Below are positions 11,781 to 23,204 of a stretch of DNA of 64,000 nt, piece after piece. The stretch is from contig JAVXUO010002581.1 in assembly GCA_033065855.1 (NCBI GenBank), positions 992,001 to 1,056,000 on the forward strand, written 5' to 3'. The notes beneath the pieces were generated by a model. That model saw only the letters and a program-made list of their open reading frames with translations. It did no database searches and was not told the DNA's origin. Position numbers and translations under genes: made by a program. The DNA comes from Escallonia rubra. Taxonomy: Eukaryota > Streptophyta > Magnoliopsida > Escalloniales > Escalloniaceae. Every line of letters begins with the position of its first letter. Position 1 is the stretch's first letter.

Positions 11781-12305
11781 GTTGAAGCCTTCGTGCAGGT
11801 TCTAGCGAGGAACAAGAATCTAAGATTTAACTCATAAGCTATCAGCGGCGTCTCTTCTAATAGCATAACTACATGAAGACTTTTGAATCCGTCCGATCAA
11901 ATTACCACCGTTAGCATACTCTAAGATTAGGTAAATTTGCTTGGTGTGACAAAATTGTTGGAAAAGATGTAGTCTTTATATGATCAATTTTTTTAGGAAA
12001 ACTGTTTTGTGCACAACATATAAAATCATTAATGTCGATTTAGAAAATAGATCTATGCTTTAGAAGTATATATAAAAATTAAAAAGGGACAAATAAAAGG
12101 GAAAGAACCTAGCCTGAGATACAAATTATTCGGGTGACTTTAAATAGGTTGAAGCCTTCGTGCAAGGTTTAGCAAGGAATAAGGATCCAATATTTAACCC
12201 ATAAGCTTACAGTGACGTCTTAATTTGATAGTACAACTGCATGAAATTTGCGAAGGAGGAAGGAGAGATCACCGTCGTGGGCGTACTCCAAGAAGAGGTA
12301 GATCC
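11781..12305. repeat. Diverged direct repeat, two copies 367 bp apart
   Basis: Copies begin at 11781 and 12148 with GTTGAAGCCTTCGTGCA and continue for about 150 bases with shared words ('gaggaa', 'atttaac', 'cataagct', 'acatgaa'). Divergence is clear. They adjoin the foldback element at 12352, and the second copy runs almost to its left arm, so they may be remnants of the same or a related element. Confidence 0.6.
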
Positions 12306-12351
12306 ACTATCTGTCATGAAACCAACGAAAGAGACGACAGATGTTGGAGGT

Positions 12352-13256
12352 AAAATATTCAGTTGTGTCTAAGGCTGTCACCCGCATAGAAAGTGTTAAA
12401 CTACTATTGATATCTTGTCAACACAGCAAAGTGATGACGCGAGATAACAATAACAAAATCTTAACTTCAGGTAATCATGGGGTAGTGAAATATTGAAATT
12501 TAAGTTTCATCAAAATTTTGAAAACCAAGCTCCCCGATTTTCTGCCATGAATATATTTTCATTTCTATTTCTTGTTCCCTTTCTTCACCTTCAGCTTCAT
12601 TCTCTTTTCTGTTTTATTTTTCTCGATTATAGAAAATATAAAAACCACATCTCTAACCTAAAGCATCATATATTCTTCATCACACCACCACCTCATCCAC
12701 TTTTCAGCGAAGACGTCACATCCACCTCCTCCACCTTTTGGCGACGACAGATTGATCCAGCAACCTATTGTTTGCGACCCTGTGTAAGTAACATAATTTG
12801 TGAACATTTAGATTTTAGAAATAATGAAGCAAAATGTTTTTGTGGTCTCATGTTATTTTAGGGTACCTCACGCTTCACACTATATTCAAGCACATAAAAG
12901 TGTACTTCACGACAGAGAATGTGTGACTGTCATGAAAAATATATGATGCTTTAGGTTTAGAACGTGACTTTTATATTTTTTGTAATGGTGAAAATGAAAT
13001 AGAAAAGAGAGGATGAAGGTGAAGAAAGGAAATGAGAAATAGAAATGAAAATATATTGATGGCAGAAAATTGGTGAGCATGATTTTCAAAAAAAATTATG
13101 AAAATTTGAATTTTAATAATTCACTAATCATGGTCATCTAAAGTTAAGATTGCGGTTGTTATCTTCGCATGATCATTTTGCTTGGGAACATGTTAATGAT
13201 AGTCAACACCACCTATACAAGTGACGTGCCGTTTAACAATTACTGAATATTTTCTT
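12352..13256. mobile_element. Foldback element with long inverted arms
   Basis: The left arm (about 12352-12700) is matched by the reverse complement of about 12900-13256. Cues are 'ttttctgccat', 'aatatattttcatttctatt', 'cctttcttcacctt' and 'acctaaagcatcatatat', all present in both arms in the same order. The loop (12700-12900) holds no recognisable gene. Open frames in the arms are mirror images of one another and are not genes. No target duplication was defined. Such a transcript would fold into a very long hairpin and could feed small-RNA production. Confidence 0.7.
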
Positions 13257-16200
13257 GCATATTGGAGTGACGGAAGCCGAATTAGATCTCCATCTCCCGC
13301 AACAGTTGGGGGAAAATAATGTATATAAAATGACCCTAATTTGGTGCGGGGGCCACAAAAATTGAAGTTTCTATGAAAATGGCCAAAAGGATGGTTGTTG
13401 TGGACGTCGGCAAGTCATAAGATACAAACTGGAAAATTGACAAAAGTTGGACGATGGCAACTTTTTCTCTAAAACTGTGTTCGGGGGCCACAAATATTAG
13501 TTCAATTGGCCCAAGTGTGTCTTTCATTTTGAAATCTTAGGATTTAAAAGTTCATTATTTGGGCAATACTTTTTGTTGCAAGTATTTCTGTGTGTATTTT
13601 TGTTCTCTTATTACTGTTAACGTAAAGTAATATGAGAGAGGTTAATTCTACTCCTTAATACATGCTACGTTACATGATCTTTGCTGTTAAAAAATTTAAA
13701 ATCGTCACTAACATGTAGTTTAGCAATAAAAAAGGGGTGAATAATATATCAAGGGGTGGAAATAACATTTTCAAATATGAACTATGAAACATATGCTTAC
13801 ACATCTCATGGAAACTATATATAAAAACATTGAAAAAAAATTGTCTTAACTTGTTTGCAGAAGCTAGCATAAATATAAAAAAATTGCAATAAAAGGTATT
13901 ATAGTAAGAAAGAATAGACAAAGACAATGCCACATTTTGTAAAATAGCACTGGAGAAAAAACAAATGAACAATTGAAATAGTGAAAATTAAAGTGGCAGT
14001 TACAAATAAAAGAAAATTTCAAAAGTTCACAACCCAAATCTCCTTTTCAAATCCGCCGTAAAATTTTGCAAATCCCTTTTAACACATCCCAAACAACGGA
14101 TTTCATACAAGAAGGAATTTTCAAATGCCTCGTCAGAGTGAAATTCCCACTTGAAATACCTCATCCAAACAACATATTCATGGCAATGAGGTAGGAAAGA
14201 AGGAAAATATGATCCGTCAAGCGACCTCATTGCAAGGGGCACGCAATCTGCCAATTGCCTGTGGCAAAGAACGACGTATGCTGGCCATACGAAATTGGGT
14301 GCTTAAGACGTAAGAAAAGGTGTTGAACCACGGTCAGTGCATCGAACAAGTGTTCGAGTTGGATATCGACTAAAAAGGGGCAGATTCGGGCCAGTTGTTG
14401 GCATCAAGTCCCTAGGTTATGTTGGGAGTACATAAAATTGGTGCTTTTTCCATTGTTAAGATACCTTGTCCTCTTCCATTGGTGTTAAACTGGGCCTGAT
14501 TCTTGATCCTTCGACCATGTTGGTATTGGTGATTCCAGACTTTGACAGCGCGACGATAACTCCGTGTTTATCTATCCAAGTAATTAACAACGATAGGAAG
14601 TCACAAAATAAATCAAGGGAACTAAGATTTAGAAACAAAAAGGGCAAGGGTTGGATTTCAATAGCTGTCATTACAGAGTAGTAGACTTTACGTTACTTGC
14701 CTAAGATTACTGTAGAATTCATCTCATAGTGTACTCTGTATTCATGTATGCTAGAATTAGTCTGTCCACATTTGTACCAAGAACCGAATGAGCCTGCTTA
14801 TAAGCCGGTCATAGATGACCCATCAGCTGCCATATAGTCAAAACAAGAGCCAGATTTACCATGTTTGCTCGATGATTATACTTGATGAATTATGTACGGG
14901 CATAATACAGATTACTTCGCTTCCAAGAATGGTTCTAACCAACATGGCATAAATGTAAATGAAGATAGTAATAATTTAAAGTTTCTAGGACGATCAAGAT
15001 AAGAAAGTGTTCTGTTTCTTTGCAGATCAAGGGTGTGGGGGTTGGAATTGGGACCATTTTATGCCCCCAATAAAGCATGTTGTACCCTTTAGAGCTCAGC
15101 TGTTTTATTTTATATACGTCGTATACATAAAAATGGTCTCATTGGAGATTAAATGATGCCTAGTTGCAAATTCTTGGGCCACAATTTGATATACTGTGAT
15201 GGCAATAAATGTCGCGATGTCTTGGACATCTGGCTCATGGACGGACCACCTGTATTACCGAGGGAGGCCACCTACGGCACCCCCATATTTTGGAAGTTTT
15301 TTTTTTTTGTTTAATTTCTTAAATGCGGGATAGTTATGTTTAAAATATTTATGAAAATGTCAATATATTGTAACAATAATATATTAGAGTATTAGTTTAT
15401 TGCGTTTTTTACTTTTTGTCCCACTAGCCGTCATTATCTTTGTCTTTCACGTTCCATTTGCTCCATTTTCATTCTTCCAAACTCTAAATTTCAAATTTGC
15501 AAATTATGATTATTATGCTCATACAAAGAAACACGAACAGGTTAAATATATTTTCTTTTTTAGTTTAAATTCTTATGTTACACGTGATTATTATGCTCAT
15601 ACAATTAATAATCATAAGAGTTAAGTTTCTTTTATGCAAGATCAATAATTTTGTTGTTTACTAACCCAAGTTACATAAATTACTGTGAATAGTCGAATTA
15701 TATGATCAGTAGTTAAATTAATATGTTTTGCATTTAACGTATTTAATAGTGACGCGAATTCTTCTACGTTAGCGATCAATTATTTTAATAACTTTTTCGT
15801 CCTTTCCGACCAGACATCTTGGGTCCCCCGATTTGGCACTCTTAAAAGAGAGACGTGTGAATTTACTTACCGCTCCTAAAGAAGAGACCACTTTCTCATC
15901 CTAATACATGAACTCCGATAGATAAATGATGCGCTCTCTTGGACATTTTCTTTCAACATAAGACGTGTGAATCTCTTATCTCTTGTCGAGTCATAACAAG
16001 GGTACCAGTTTCTGATGATTGTGATATATTTCACATCTGCCTTTTGCATCTTTCTCGCAAAAAAAATCTTGTGAAGGTACAAAGCTGGAAAATAAGTTGT
16101 TCTTGAAGTGTATTCTGGACAAGGAATGCCGCATGCGGAGTGCAGGGGGAGCCAAAGAAAGAAAGATGCTACTCTGGACCGTTATGGCGTTTTCTTTGGA

Positions 16201-16703
16201 CCACGAAATGCGTGCAGCAGAGGGTATGACCACATGACGGCAAGCCCAACCGAAAGCGTACTCAGATTGTCACGGTAATGGCCATAGCCCCACCCCAATG
16301 TGTTCGATTTTGAGGCTTGCTAACCACTACACAAAATCATTTATTAGAGTCAAGAGACTCAACCGTTTGGAAGAGTCCGGAATACTAACTATTGGGGGGT
16401 CTATGACCGATTGTCGCAATTATCTAAGACCGTTAGATGCATTAAAATACGACTTTTTTTGCTTCCCTTTGTCCTTTCTAGTATCCTTCAGTGCCCCTCA
16501 ATTTAAGAATTCTAGATCGTGAGTGAATACAACTTCTAACTATGATGAATGTACTAGCTGTGTATATGATGGCGGAAATATAATTGCTTGTACTAGAGTG
16601 TGGTTGGGGTGGCTTTCTCAATTTCCTACTCTTTCATTTGAAGCGTGAGAAGTTTGGAATCCTCTGGCAGTTTTTGATTAAATCGTGTTCATTTTGTAAA
16701 AAA

Positions 16704-16738
<35 letters not shown>

Positions 16739-16850
16739 TCTCGCATGTACCTTAAATCAAGTAGAATTAAAGTACATATATTAAACTACATGTATGTTGT
16801 TTATTAACTAGGTGGGAAGGCTTGCTGGGTTCTAAGGACATTTTACGAAA
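13257..16850. other. Intergenic, no gene recognised
   Basis: AT-rich. The words 'tgcgggggccacaaa' (about 13347) and 'ttcgggggccacaaa' (about 13482) recur in one 150-bp stretch. A block at about 14030-14260 is open on the minus strand but shows no domain. A (GA)n run of about 30 bases lies at 16706-16735. Nothing else could be supported. Confidence 0.35.
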
Positions 16851-18901
16851 CTAGTATGGAGTACGTGCGTTGCACGTGAAAGTGGTCGAGAGTAATTTTT
16901 GATGTGATATTATTAGCTTTTTTGGATCAAATAATATAACTCAATTATGTTCTTATTTCTTTTGTGACTTGTTCTAAAATAAATGTATATTTGATGTTTG
17001 CAATTGTGATCAATGTTTGAAAATCTTCTTTGTAAGCTTCTGAATTGAAGAAATATTTGATGTTACTGTTGAAAAGAAAAGTAAATGAAAAAACTTTTAA
17101 AAAAATCAATCTACGTCTTTATTTTTGTAATATGTTAGATTAGTTTATGGTATACAATTAAGATTTATAATTTTCATCATTTTATTGTAGTTTGGTTTGG
17201 TTCTGTGAGCTTTCTAGATTTTTTTTTCTTTTCTATTCATCACGAGAAGACAAATTTTTTATTTATTTATTTATTTATTTAAGAAAATTCCATTGACTAA
17301 TAAATAAGAAAGAAGAACTCAAAGCCTTAGAAAGGCAATTTTTTTCCTTTTTGATTTAAACAAAGAAGTTTACAAAGAGAGAACTATTGTCTGTTGATTG
17401 CGGCATTGAGCGAAGAGGCCAGTTCCTTTTCTCTATAAACAACCAAAAGAGGGAAAGGGGGATTTTAGCATACAATCAATGAGAAGCTGTTTGAAACATT
17501 ATATATGTCGAAACCATAAACTAACACTCACAATATAGACAATTACTATGCATGTGTATATAAATCAATTATACATAAAACAATATATATGAATGTTATG
17601 ATTAATGTACGTTTCTGATTTCAATAATAAGATGCAGTGAATGTGCATAAAATCAATAATTTTGTGTTATGAGAGTCACTCATAATGCAGGCAGTAGGCT
17701 TTCAACTTTTAGCATGTAGAATAAGAAATGTAGTTTTACTTTATTATATAATATTATCTTAGCCTTCATTAAAGTGATAATCTTTTTTGCGCACTGGATC
17801 TTCCTCAGCTGACATTGGATGGTTCCCATCATTTTCTTGTATTGGATAGTATTTTTGAACTTCGTGTGCTATCAGCCTTGCTCGGATTCTGTCATTTTTT
17901 TAGGTTTTTTTTGTCAATCCTAATGATGAAGTTGAATTCTTTCCCTTCAATTTTCTCAAGGTTCTTTACATTCCGCGTGTAATTTTTGTGTTAGACGTCG
18001 TTTTTTCCTAAATTTTTAAAATGTATATAGTTATGAATTTGTGTACCTTCTTTAATTGTATCGTTTTGAGACTGAACATCCAATTAAAATTTTAGTTGCG
18101 TCGAACAATGTTATGAATGCTTGTTGAATGTCTCTGATTACAATCAACTTCAGCATGTACCTGCTTTTATCAATGTTATTGAATCAGTAATATTTCTGTT
18201 AAAATAAACAAATATTCTTAATTTTCCTAGTTTACCTTGATTCATAAGATATGGAAGCTCACATTTCTCATCATTACAAGCCTGTCATTTTTCTGTGATT
18301 GTAACTTTCTTGCAGCATCTTTTGCATACTTAGTATCATGGTTCTTTTTTATTCTCAATAGTCAATAATCTCACTTTAAAGAGCAGTATAATTTATGTAT
18401 AAAACTGTTGTTAATTTGTGCCGTATTTAAGCTTTAATTTTTTTTTTCATTTTTGAAGCATATTAACCTTGTTTTTCTTTTTTTCTGTTTTTATTTTTTC
18501 AACAATTTTTTGTTTCTTAACTGATTATTCAAGTATTTCAGTTTTTTTGTTTTGTTTTTCAGTTTTACAATTACTTAATTGTTTACTAACACAAAAATGC
18601 AAGAAAAAAAATATATCACAATTCTCATTACCCAATATTTAGAGAACATTAATTATCTAATATTTATTTCATTTCAACCAAATTAGAAATTGAGTAATAA
18701 AGGGATTTATTTATTTTGTTTTTCTTTGTCACGAGACTTTTCATTTCCCAATGTTTAGAATATGTTCATTATCCAATGTTCATTTAATTTTAACCAAATT
18801 TGAAAAGGAGTCGTAAATGGAGGGTATGATTGTTATTATCGTAATTAACGGAGGACATTATCGTCCAGAAATGATTGACAACATTCGTACTTTTATAGGT
18901 A
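16851..18901 (-). mobile_element. Candidate non-autonomous Helitron
   Basis: Read on the minus strand the left edge ends ...ACGTGC-aac-GCACGT, eight bases, then CTAG followed by T. That is the Helitron 3' terminus: a short hairpin, a small gap and CTRR, inserted at A|T. Near 18900 the minus strand reads TACCTATAAAAGTACG, close to the 5' terminus of the neighbouring candidate (TACTTATAAAAGTG), but its first few bases (the expected TC) are absent where the next element abuts. The 2-kb interior is AT-rich with no gene or Rep/helicase sequence, so it would be non-autonomous. Confidence 0.45.
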
Positions 18902-20060
18902 CTAGTAAAATGCACGTGCGATGCATGTAAGCATTAACGTGTAATAAAATTAGATTATGGCTTAAAAAAGTCATATTCTGTAATTATCTTTAAACTATGG
19001 CAAGTAGATCAAGTATACCTCTTAAATTAAATTAATATCTAAAGTGAAAGTTGTGAACTCTAAAATAAGAGTAAAAAAATCTTTTTTTATATTAGCAGCA
19101 ATTTTGCTTTATAAATTTAATATCAAAATAGTTGTGGATTTTCTATTATTGATGGAAAATAACCCACTGCTCAGATTGCAGAGCACTATAATTTGAAGTT
19201 GATACTAGAGATGTTAGCAGTACGTAAAAATTTTGTTGCAACCGTTAACAACACATAGCTTCAATTTCTTTCTTCAGTGCCCAAAATTGCTGCCGGTATA
19301 TATGCAGTTCAAAAGGCACATGCCATAATATGATTTGGCAATTACAGTGCGTTGCAAAAATTTGTGCTGCCATGTGTTGCAACATACAAGTAAAGTAGAC
19401 ATTGTTGCTTTCAAGTAAACAACAAGTAATTGTTTTATATTTTTACGCCGACGCATTTATTCAATAATAATAAAAGATATAAAATTTAACAATTAACAAG
19501 CTATCTAGCAATCTCTTGTATCTAGAAGGAGCTCCAAACTAACACGTGATGGTCAAGATTTCGTAATAGTGAAATCATTTGCCTTTTCTTTCAATTTTGC
19601 CCGTAGAAGCATAATTCAATTAAAAAATAGAGTATAAAACAATATTTGAGAAGTGGTATATGCAACGGAAATGAAAACTATGTGCATAGACCTTTACTTT
19701 TAAGATTTAAATTTAAGATAAGTGAAAGAGGTGGAACTCCTCTTAACTAGGAAGGTTGTGGTGATATTTAATTAGCAATTAATGGTAGTAGAGACTTTAT
19801 CATATAGAATGGTCCAAATAATTTTCAAGGTTCCGTACTTTTAAAAGTAGTATAATGGATCTTCATATCCATTTATGTTAAAGACGTTGGGATCTTTTCA
19901 TGTAACAGTTGTAGTTCAATAATACCAACGCAAAATAAACCAACACAACTTAGAAGAGATAGAGATAGAAGGGAGAAGAAAAACAAAAGGCAAGAATATA
20001 TGTGGCCTTACAACATAAAAATACGGAGCTTGTTGTTTCCTGTATTTTTCTTCTCCTGAT

Positions 20061-20540
20061 ATGGTCTATCCTTTGTGTCAATAAGTGTGCATCACAACAA
20101 CCATGAATTGAATATGTTTTCCAAGTGCCACAAGGACTTGATGTTGAAGCAGAAACATGCTAAACTTGCCGCATCATCCATTGAGAGTATTGTGAACGGC
20201 AGCTCCAGCGCAGGTGCTAAGGAGTCGAATGTTGCCGCAGCTATTGATGTATGGCCTGGTTCATAAGGCATTGGGGGTTTTGTCAACACCAGCATCCTGT
20301 GTTTCAGAAGTGGGTGAGAATACTGATGGGAAGAATAAAGAAGGTTCGAACAGGTGCAGCACTCGCAGGAAGCATGTTGGTTTAACGGGTTTCAACTGTA
20401 GATGTGGAAATATGTTCTGTGATGTTCATCGCTATTCCCACGTACACACATGGTTGCACCCTTGATTATCGCGTTACAGCTCGAGATGTTATAGCCAGAG
20501 CCAACCCAGTTGTCAGGCTCGAAAGATCGAAAAAATCTAG
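20061..20540 (+). pseudogene. A20/AN1 stress-associated protein (SAP) pseudogene
   Basis: Pieces of a SAP-type zinc finger protein are spread over three frames in the right order. LCVNKC of the A20 finger starts near 20073. In another frame come [20 protein letters not shown] and [11 protein letters not shown] (about 20117-20210). Then [20 protein letters not shown] and [10 protein letters not shown] of the AN1 finger (about 20350-20450) follow in a third setting, and the family C-terminus (RDVIARANPVVRLE) ends at a stop at 20538-20540. Frameshifts separate these blocks. One A20 cysteine is replaced by F (MFSKCHK) and one AN1 cysteine by R (CSTRRK), so zinc binding would fail. SAP genes are usually intronless and stress-induced, so the lack of introns does not prove a retrocopy. 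A G-run follows the stop. Confidence 0.88.
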
Positions 20541-20554
20541 GGGGGGGGGGGGGG
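20540..20554. repeat. Poly-G run
   Basis: About 15 consecutive G follow directly on the ancestral SAP stop codon. It could be a replication-slippage tract or a sequencing uncertainty. Similar G-runs occur near 7710 and 35855. Confidence 0.85.
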
Positions 20555-21164
20555 CATAGATTGAAGGTTTATGGATCCTAACGCCATGGTTCTCTTCTTT
20601 TCTAGCTATCCACGTGTTTTGTTGTACGTTGGTCGTTACTCTTGCTTGGTCTTCAGTGTCCTATGATCGGTATATGTTTTTTGATTTTCCTTATTAGGGC
20701 ATCTTTCCAATCCTGAAGAATTTTTAGTCGTGTTTAACTACAATGATATGTCCAGCCGCACTCGTTTGTAGTGATCACTCTATTTTAGTAATTGTCCAGA
20801 AGTTGAACTCTAAAAGATGCAACTGATTTTCCTAGAAACTAATCTCAAGCTGAACTACTGAATGCCCTAATATATTTTAGTTGGTGGCCTTCAGAAAAAG
20901 AGAAAATAGGCAAAAGATTATCTTACCTCTAATCGCTTAAAGCCCCAAAAGTGGATCTTTGCTTCAAACCTTCTTAGAGCACAAAAGTTCATCAAAGGCA
21001 AAGTGACAATGTTCAATCCACCTCTAATATGGTGACTTAAAGCTCTCTGAAGGACTGAAATCCTGATGATGCTTTTCAAATGACAATTAGATGTTCCAAT
21101 CCAGAGAGCAAGGATCATTGCTGTGGATAGAGTGAGTAAAAAGCCAAAAACATGTGATTCATCT

Positions 21165-21476
21165 TGTCAAGTCCCACATCGACAATACATGGGGTTTGGG
21201 ATTGGTTCTTATATCTGGTGGGCTTCCCCAACTCTTGAGCATGCTTTTGGGTTGGACACCAGGTTCAACATGGTATCAGAGCTAGGCCCCTGCCGCCCCA
21301 TTCGATCCAACGGGACCACCTCTTATTCAAGAGGAACACCTCTTATTCCCACGCTTCGCGTGAGGGCGGGTGTCAAGTCCCACATCGACAATACATGGGG
21401 TTTGGGATTGGTTCTTATGTCTGGTGGGCTTCCCCAACTCTTGAAGATGCTTTTGGGTTGGACACCAGGTTCAACA
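21165..21476 (+). mobile_element. Complete TRIM (miniature LTR retrotransposon)
   Basis: Two 106-bp LTRs (21165-21270 and 21371-21476) start TGTCAAGTCCCACATCG and end TTCAACA, and differ at about three positions. Directly after the left LTR is TGGTATCAGAGC (21271), complementary to the 3' end of initiator methionine tRNA, which is the usual primer site of plant LTR elements. A purine-rich GAGGGCGGG tract precedes the right LTR. The 5-bp sequence CATCT flanks both sides (21160-21164 and 21477-21481) as a target duplication. The 100-bp interior encodes nothing, so transposition must depend on another element's proteins. The high LTR identity suggests a fairly recent insertion. Confidence 0.93.
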
Positions 21477-22249
21477 CATCTTACCTCCAAATCGATGGTC
21501 ATTAATCCGGTGCTTCTAAGTTATAGGGGCAGATTATGGAATGATTTGCCATTTGGGTTCTTCCATATCTCCTTGGTTGCTTCAATATGCCTGGAGCAAA
21601 AAGAAACACATATACGCGTTGGTATGCAGCCCGAATAAAATCTTAAGGCTCGAATATATCAAAACCGTTCCCATGTAATGAACTAAAAATATATAGAGGA
21701 TCCAAATTTTAAAACTATTTACGATAAACAAAAATGAACTTGGAATCACCTCAAATTCTCTAATATACCCCCCAATAAGTGTTGTGCAGCAATGAGAGAA
21801 GGAAATCAGCGCTTTGATGGTTGCAACCGGTTGTAGAATTGTTGTAGCAAACTGCGTTGTTAATTAGATGTTGGCCGGTTTAAGAGAAAGAGAGTAGATG
21901 GAGAGCAAACATTGGCTCTATAGTCAAATGCTTTTGTGGTGTATTCAGATGGAATATGTAGATGGGAATATGTGAATAAAGAAATAGATACCTGCAAAGA
22001 GAGATAAACGTACATAGAGATACATGCTTGTTATGCTAACAGTTGAAAAAGGTCCACTGATTTTAAATTAATTTGGATAGAGAATCTGACAATTATTATG
22101 GAGAGATGAAGAGTCTACAAAGGACCATAATTAACATGCATTGATTAAACTTTATAACCAAGGATATAGATGACAATAAAAAGTTTTATAGGGATAATTT
22201 TGTCAAGAAAATGATTTACACATATTTACACTTTTATAAGTAGTATAGA

Positions 22250-22917
22250 TATAAATAACAAAAAAAAGGACCTTTTATGAAATCAACACCCTTTTGTGGT
22301 ATAGCCTCAAAGTACTTCCAACTGACTTCTTCAAAAGCAACTTTTACTTGGGTCTAACAGGCAACAAAACGCCGGATGCCACAAGGATCGCGCAACTTTC
22401 AAGTGCAAATGAAGTAAGTATCGAATTGTTCCGATTATTTAGAACCGCTGAATAAAAGAAGATTCCTACAAGCTATGATTGATTATTTACAACCGTTAAA
22501 TAAAAGAAGATTCCTATAAGCTATGACGAAAAATTATTTTACGGAGTACAAAATATGCGACGATTTTATATGGTCTCGACTATTACTTCTGGACCACCCA
22601 ACATTTTTCATGTGACATGATTCATGACACCCTCTTAAAAAGAGTTGAATATTCATTGATCAAACCACTAAAAATCCCATGGCGAGGAGCAGCAACTTGC
22701 ACAGATCTCCAACCGTTCAACATCCTATGATAATAATTTTAAAAGTGCTAAAAACATTTTATCGTTGATTTAAAATAATAACAACGTGTTGCTAAGTAAA
22801 AGTAGGATCCAAGTCCACATTCAAGGTATTTCTCTCTCTTTTTTTGTTACAATAATAAGTTCAGGTGCCGTGTGCACGCCCCCTCTGCATTATACCCAAA
22901 ATTCCGGTGTTACAAGT
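22250..22917. other. Intergenic, no gene recognised
   Basis: AT-rich DNA between the candidate Helitron and the LINE. A near-duplicate word pair ('aataaaagaagattcctа' type, near 22451 and 22499) repeats about 48 bp apart. Nothing else was recognised. Confidence 0.35.
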
Positions 22918-23204
22918 AATTTTGTGATTTTAAGAAAAGGTAAAACTCCATGCCCTCGTGCTGGCATTCTCTCTCGTCTTGCTCTGAAGACTTTCTTCCT
23001 CAGGCGAGATAGCTACATACCTTTTACCTATCTTCCCCTGTGAGTTTGTCTCTCATCTTCTGTGAGTTACAGCACTTGGTTTATCCTACAACCAACAAGT
23101 CTATCCTTTATTTCTCACCTCCTGAATAGCTCCAAATTGTTTCGACCCTACAAACCCAGATGAGCTTTAACTCCTCCTTGCACTGACAACCGTAAACTCT
23201 CCTT

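Larger units (their letters stand above)
18902..22249 (-). mobile_element. Candidate non-autonomous Helitron carrying a gene fragment
   Basis: Minus-strand 5' end at 22249 reads TCTATACTACTTATAAAAG preceded by A. The 3' end at 18902 reads CTAG followed by T, with a GC-containing stem-loop word (ATGCA...TGCAT) just upstream. Length is about 3.35 kb. It has no Rep/helicase coding and contains an A20/AN1 pseudogene and a TRIM element. The termini match Helitron rules (TC...CTAG, A|T target). The gene-capture interpretation is inference, because the pseudogene could have inserted by itself. Confidence 0.5.

Noticed and set aside
12493..13089. Phenylalanine-rich open frames on both strands
   Set aside because: They are mirror images produced by the inverted arms of the foldback element.
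14456..14681. 71-codon open frames on both strands at the same place
   Set aside because: Exact antisense shadows of each other with no family resemblance.
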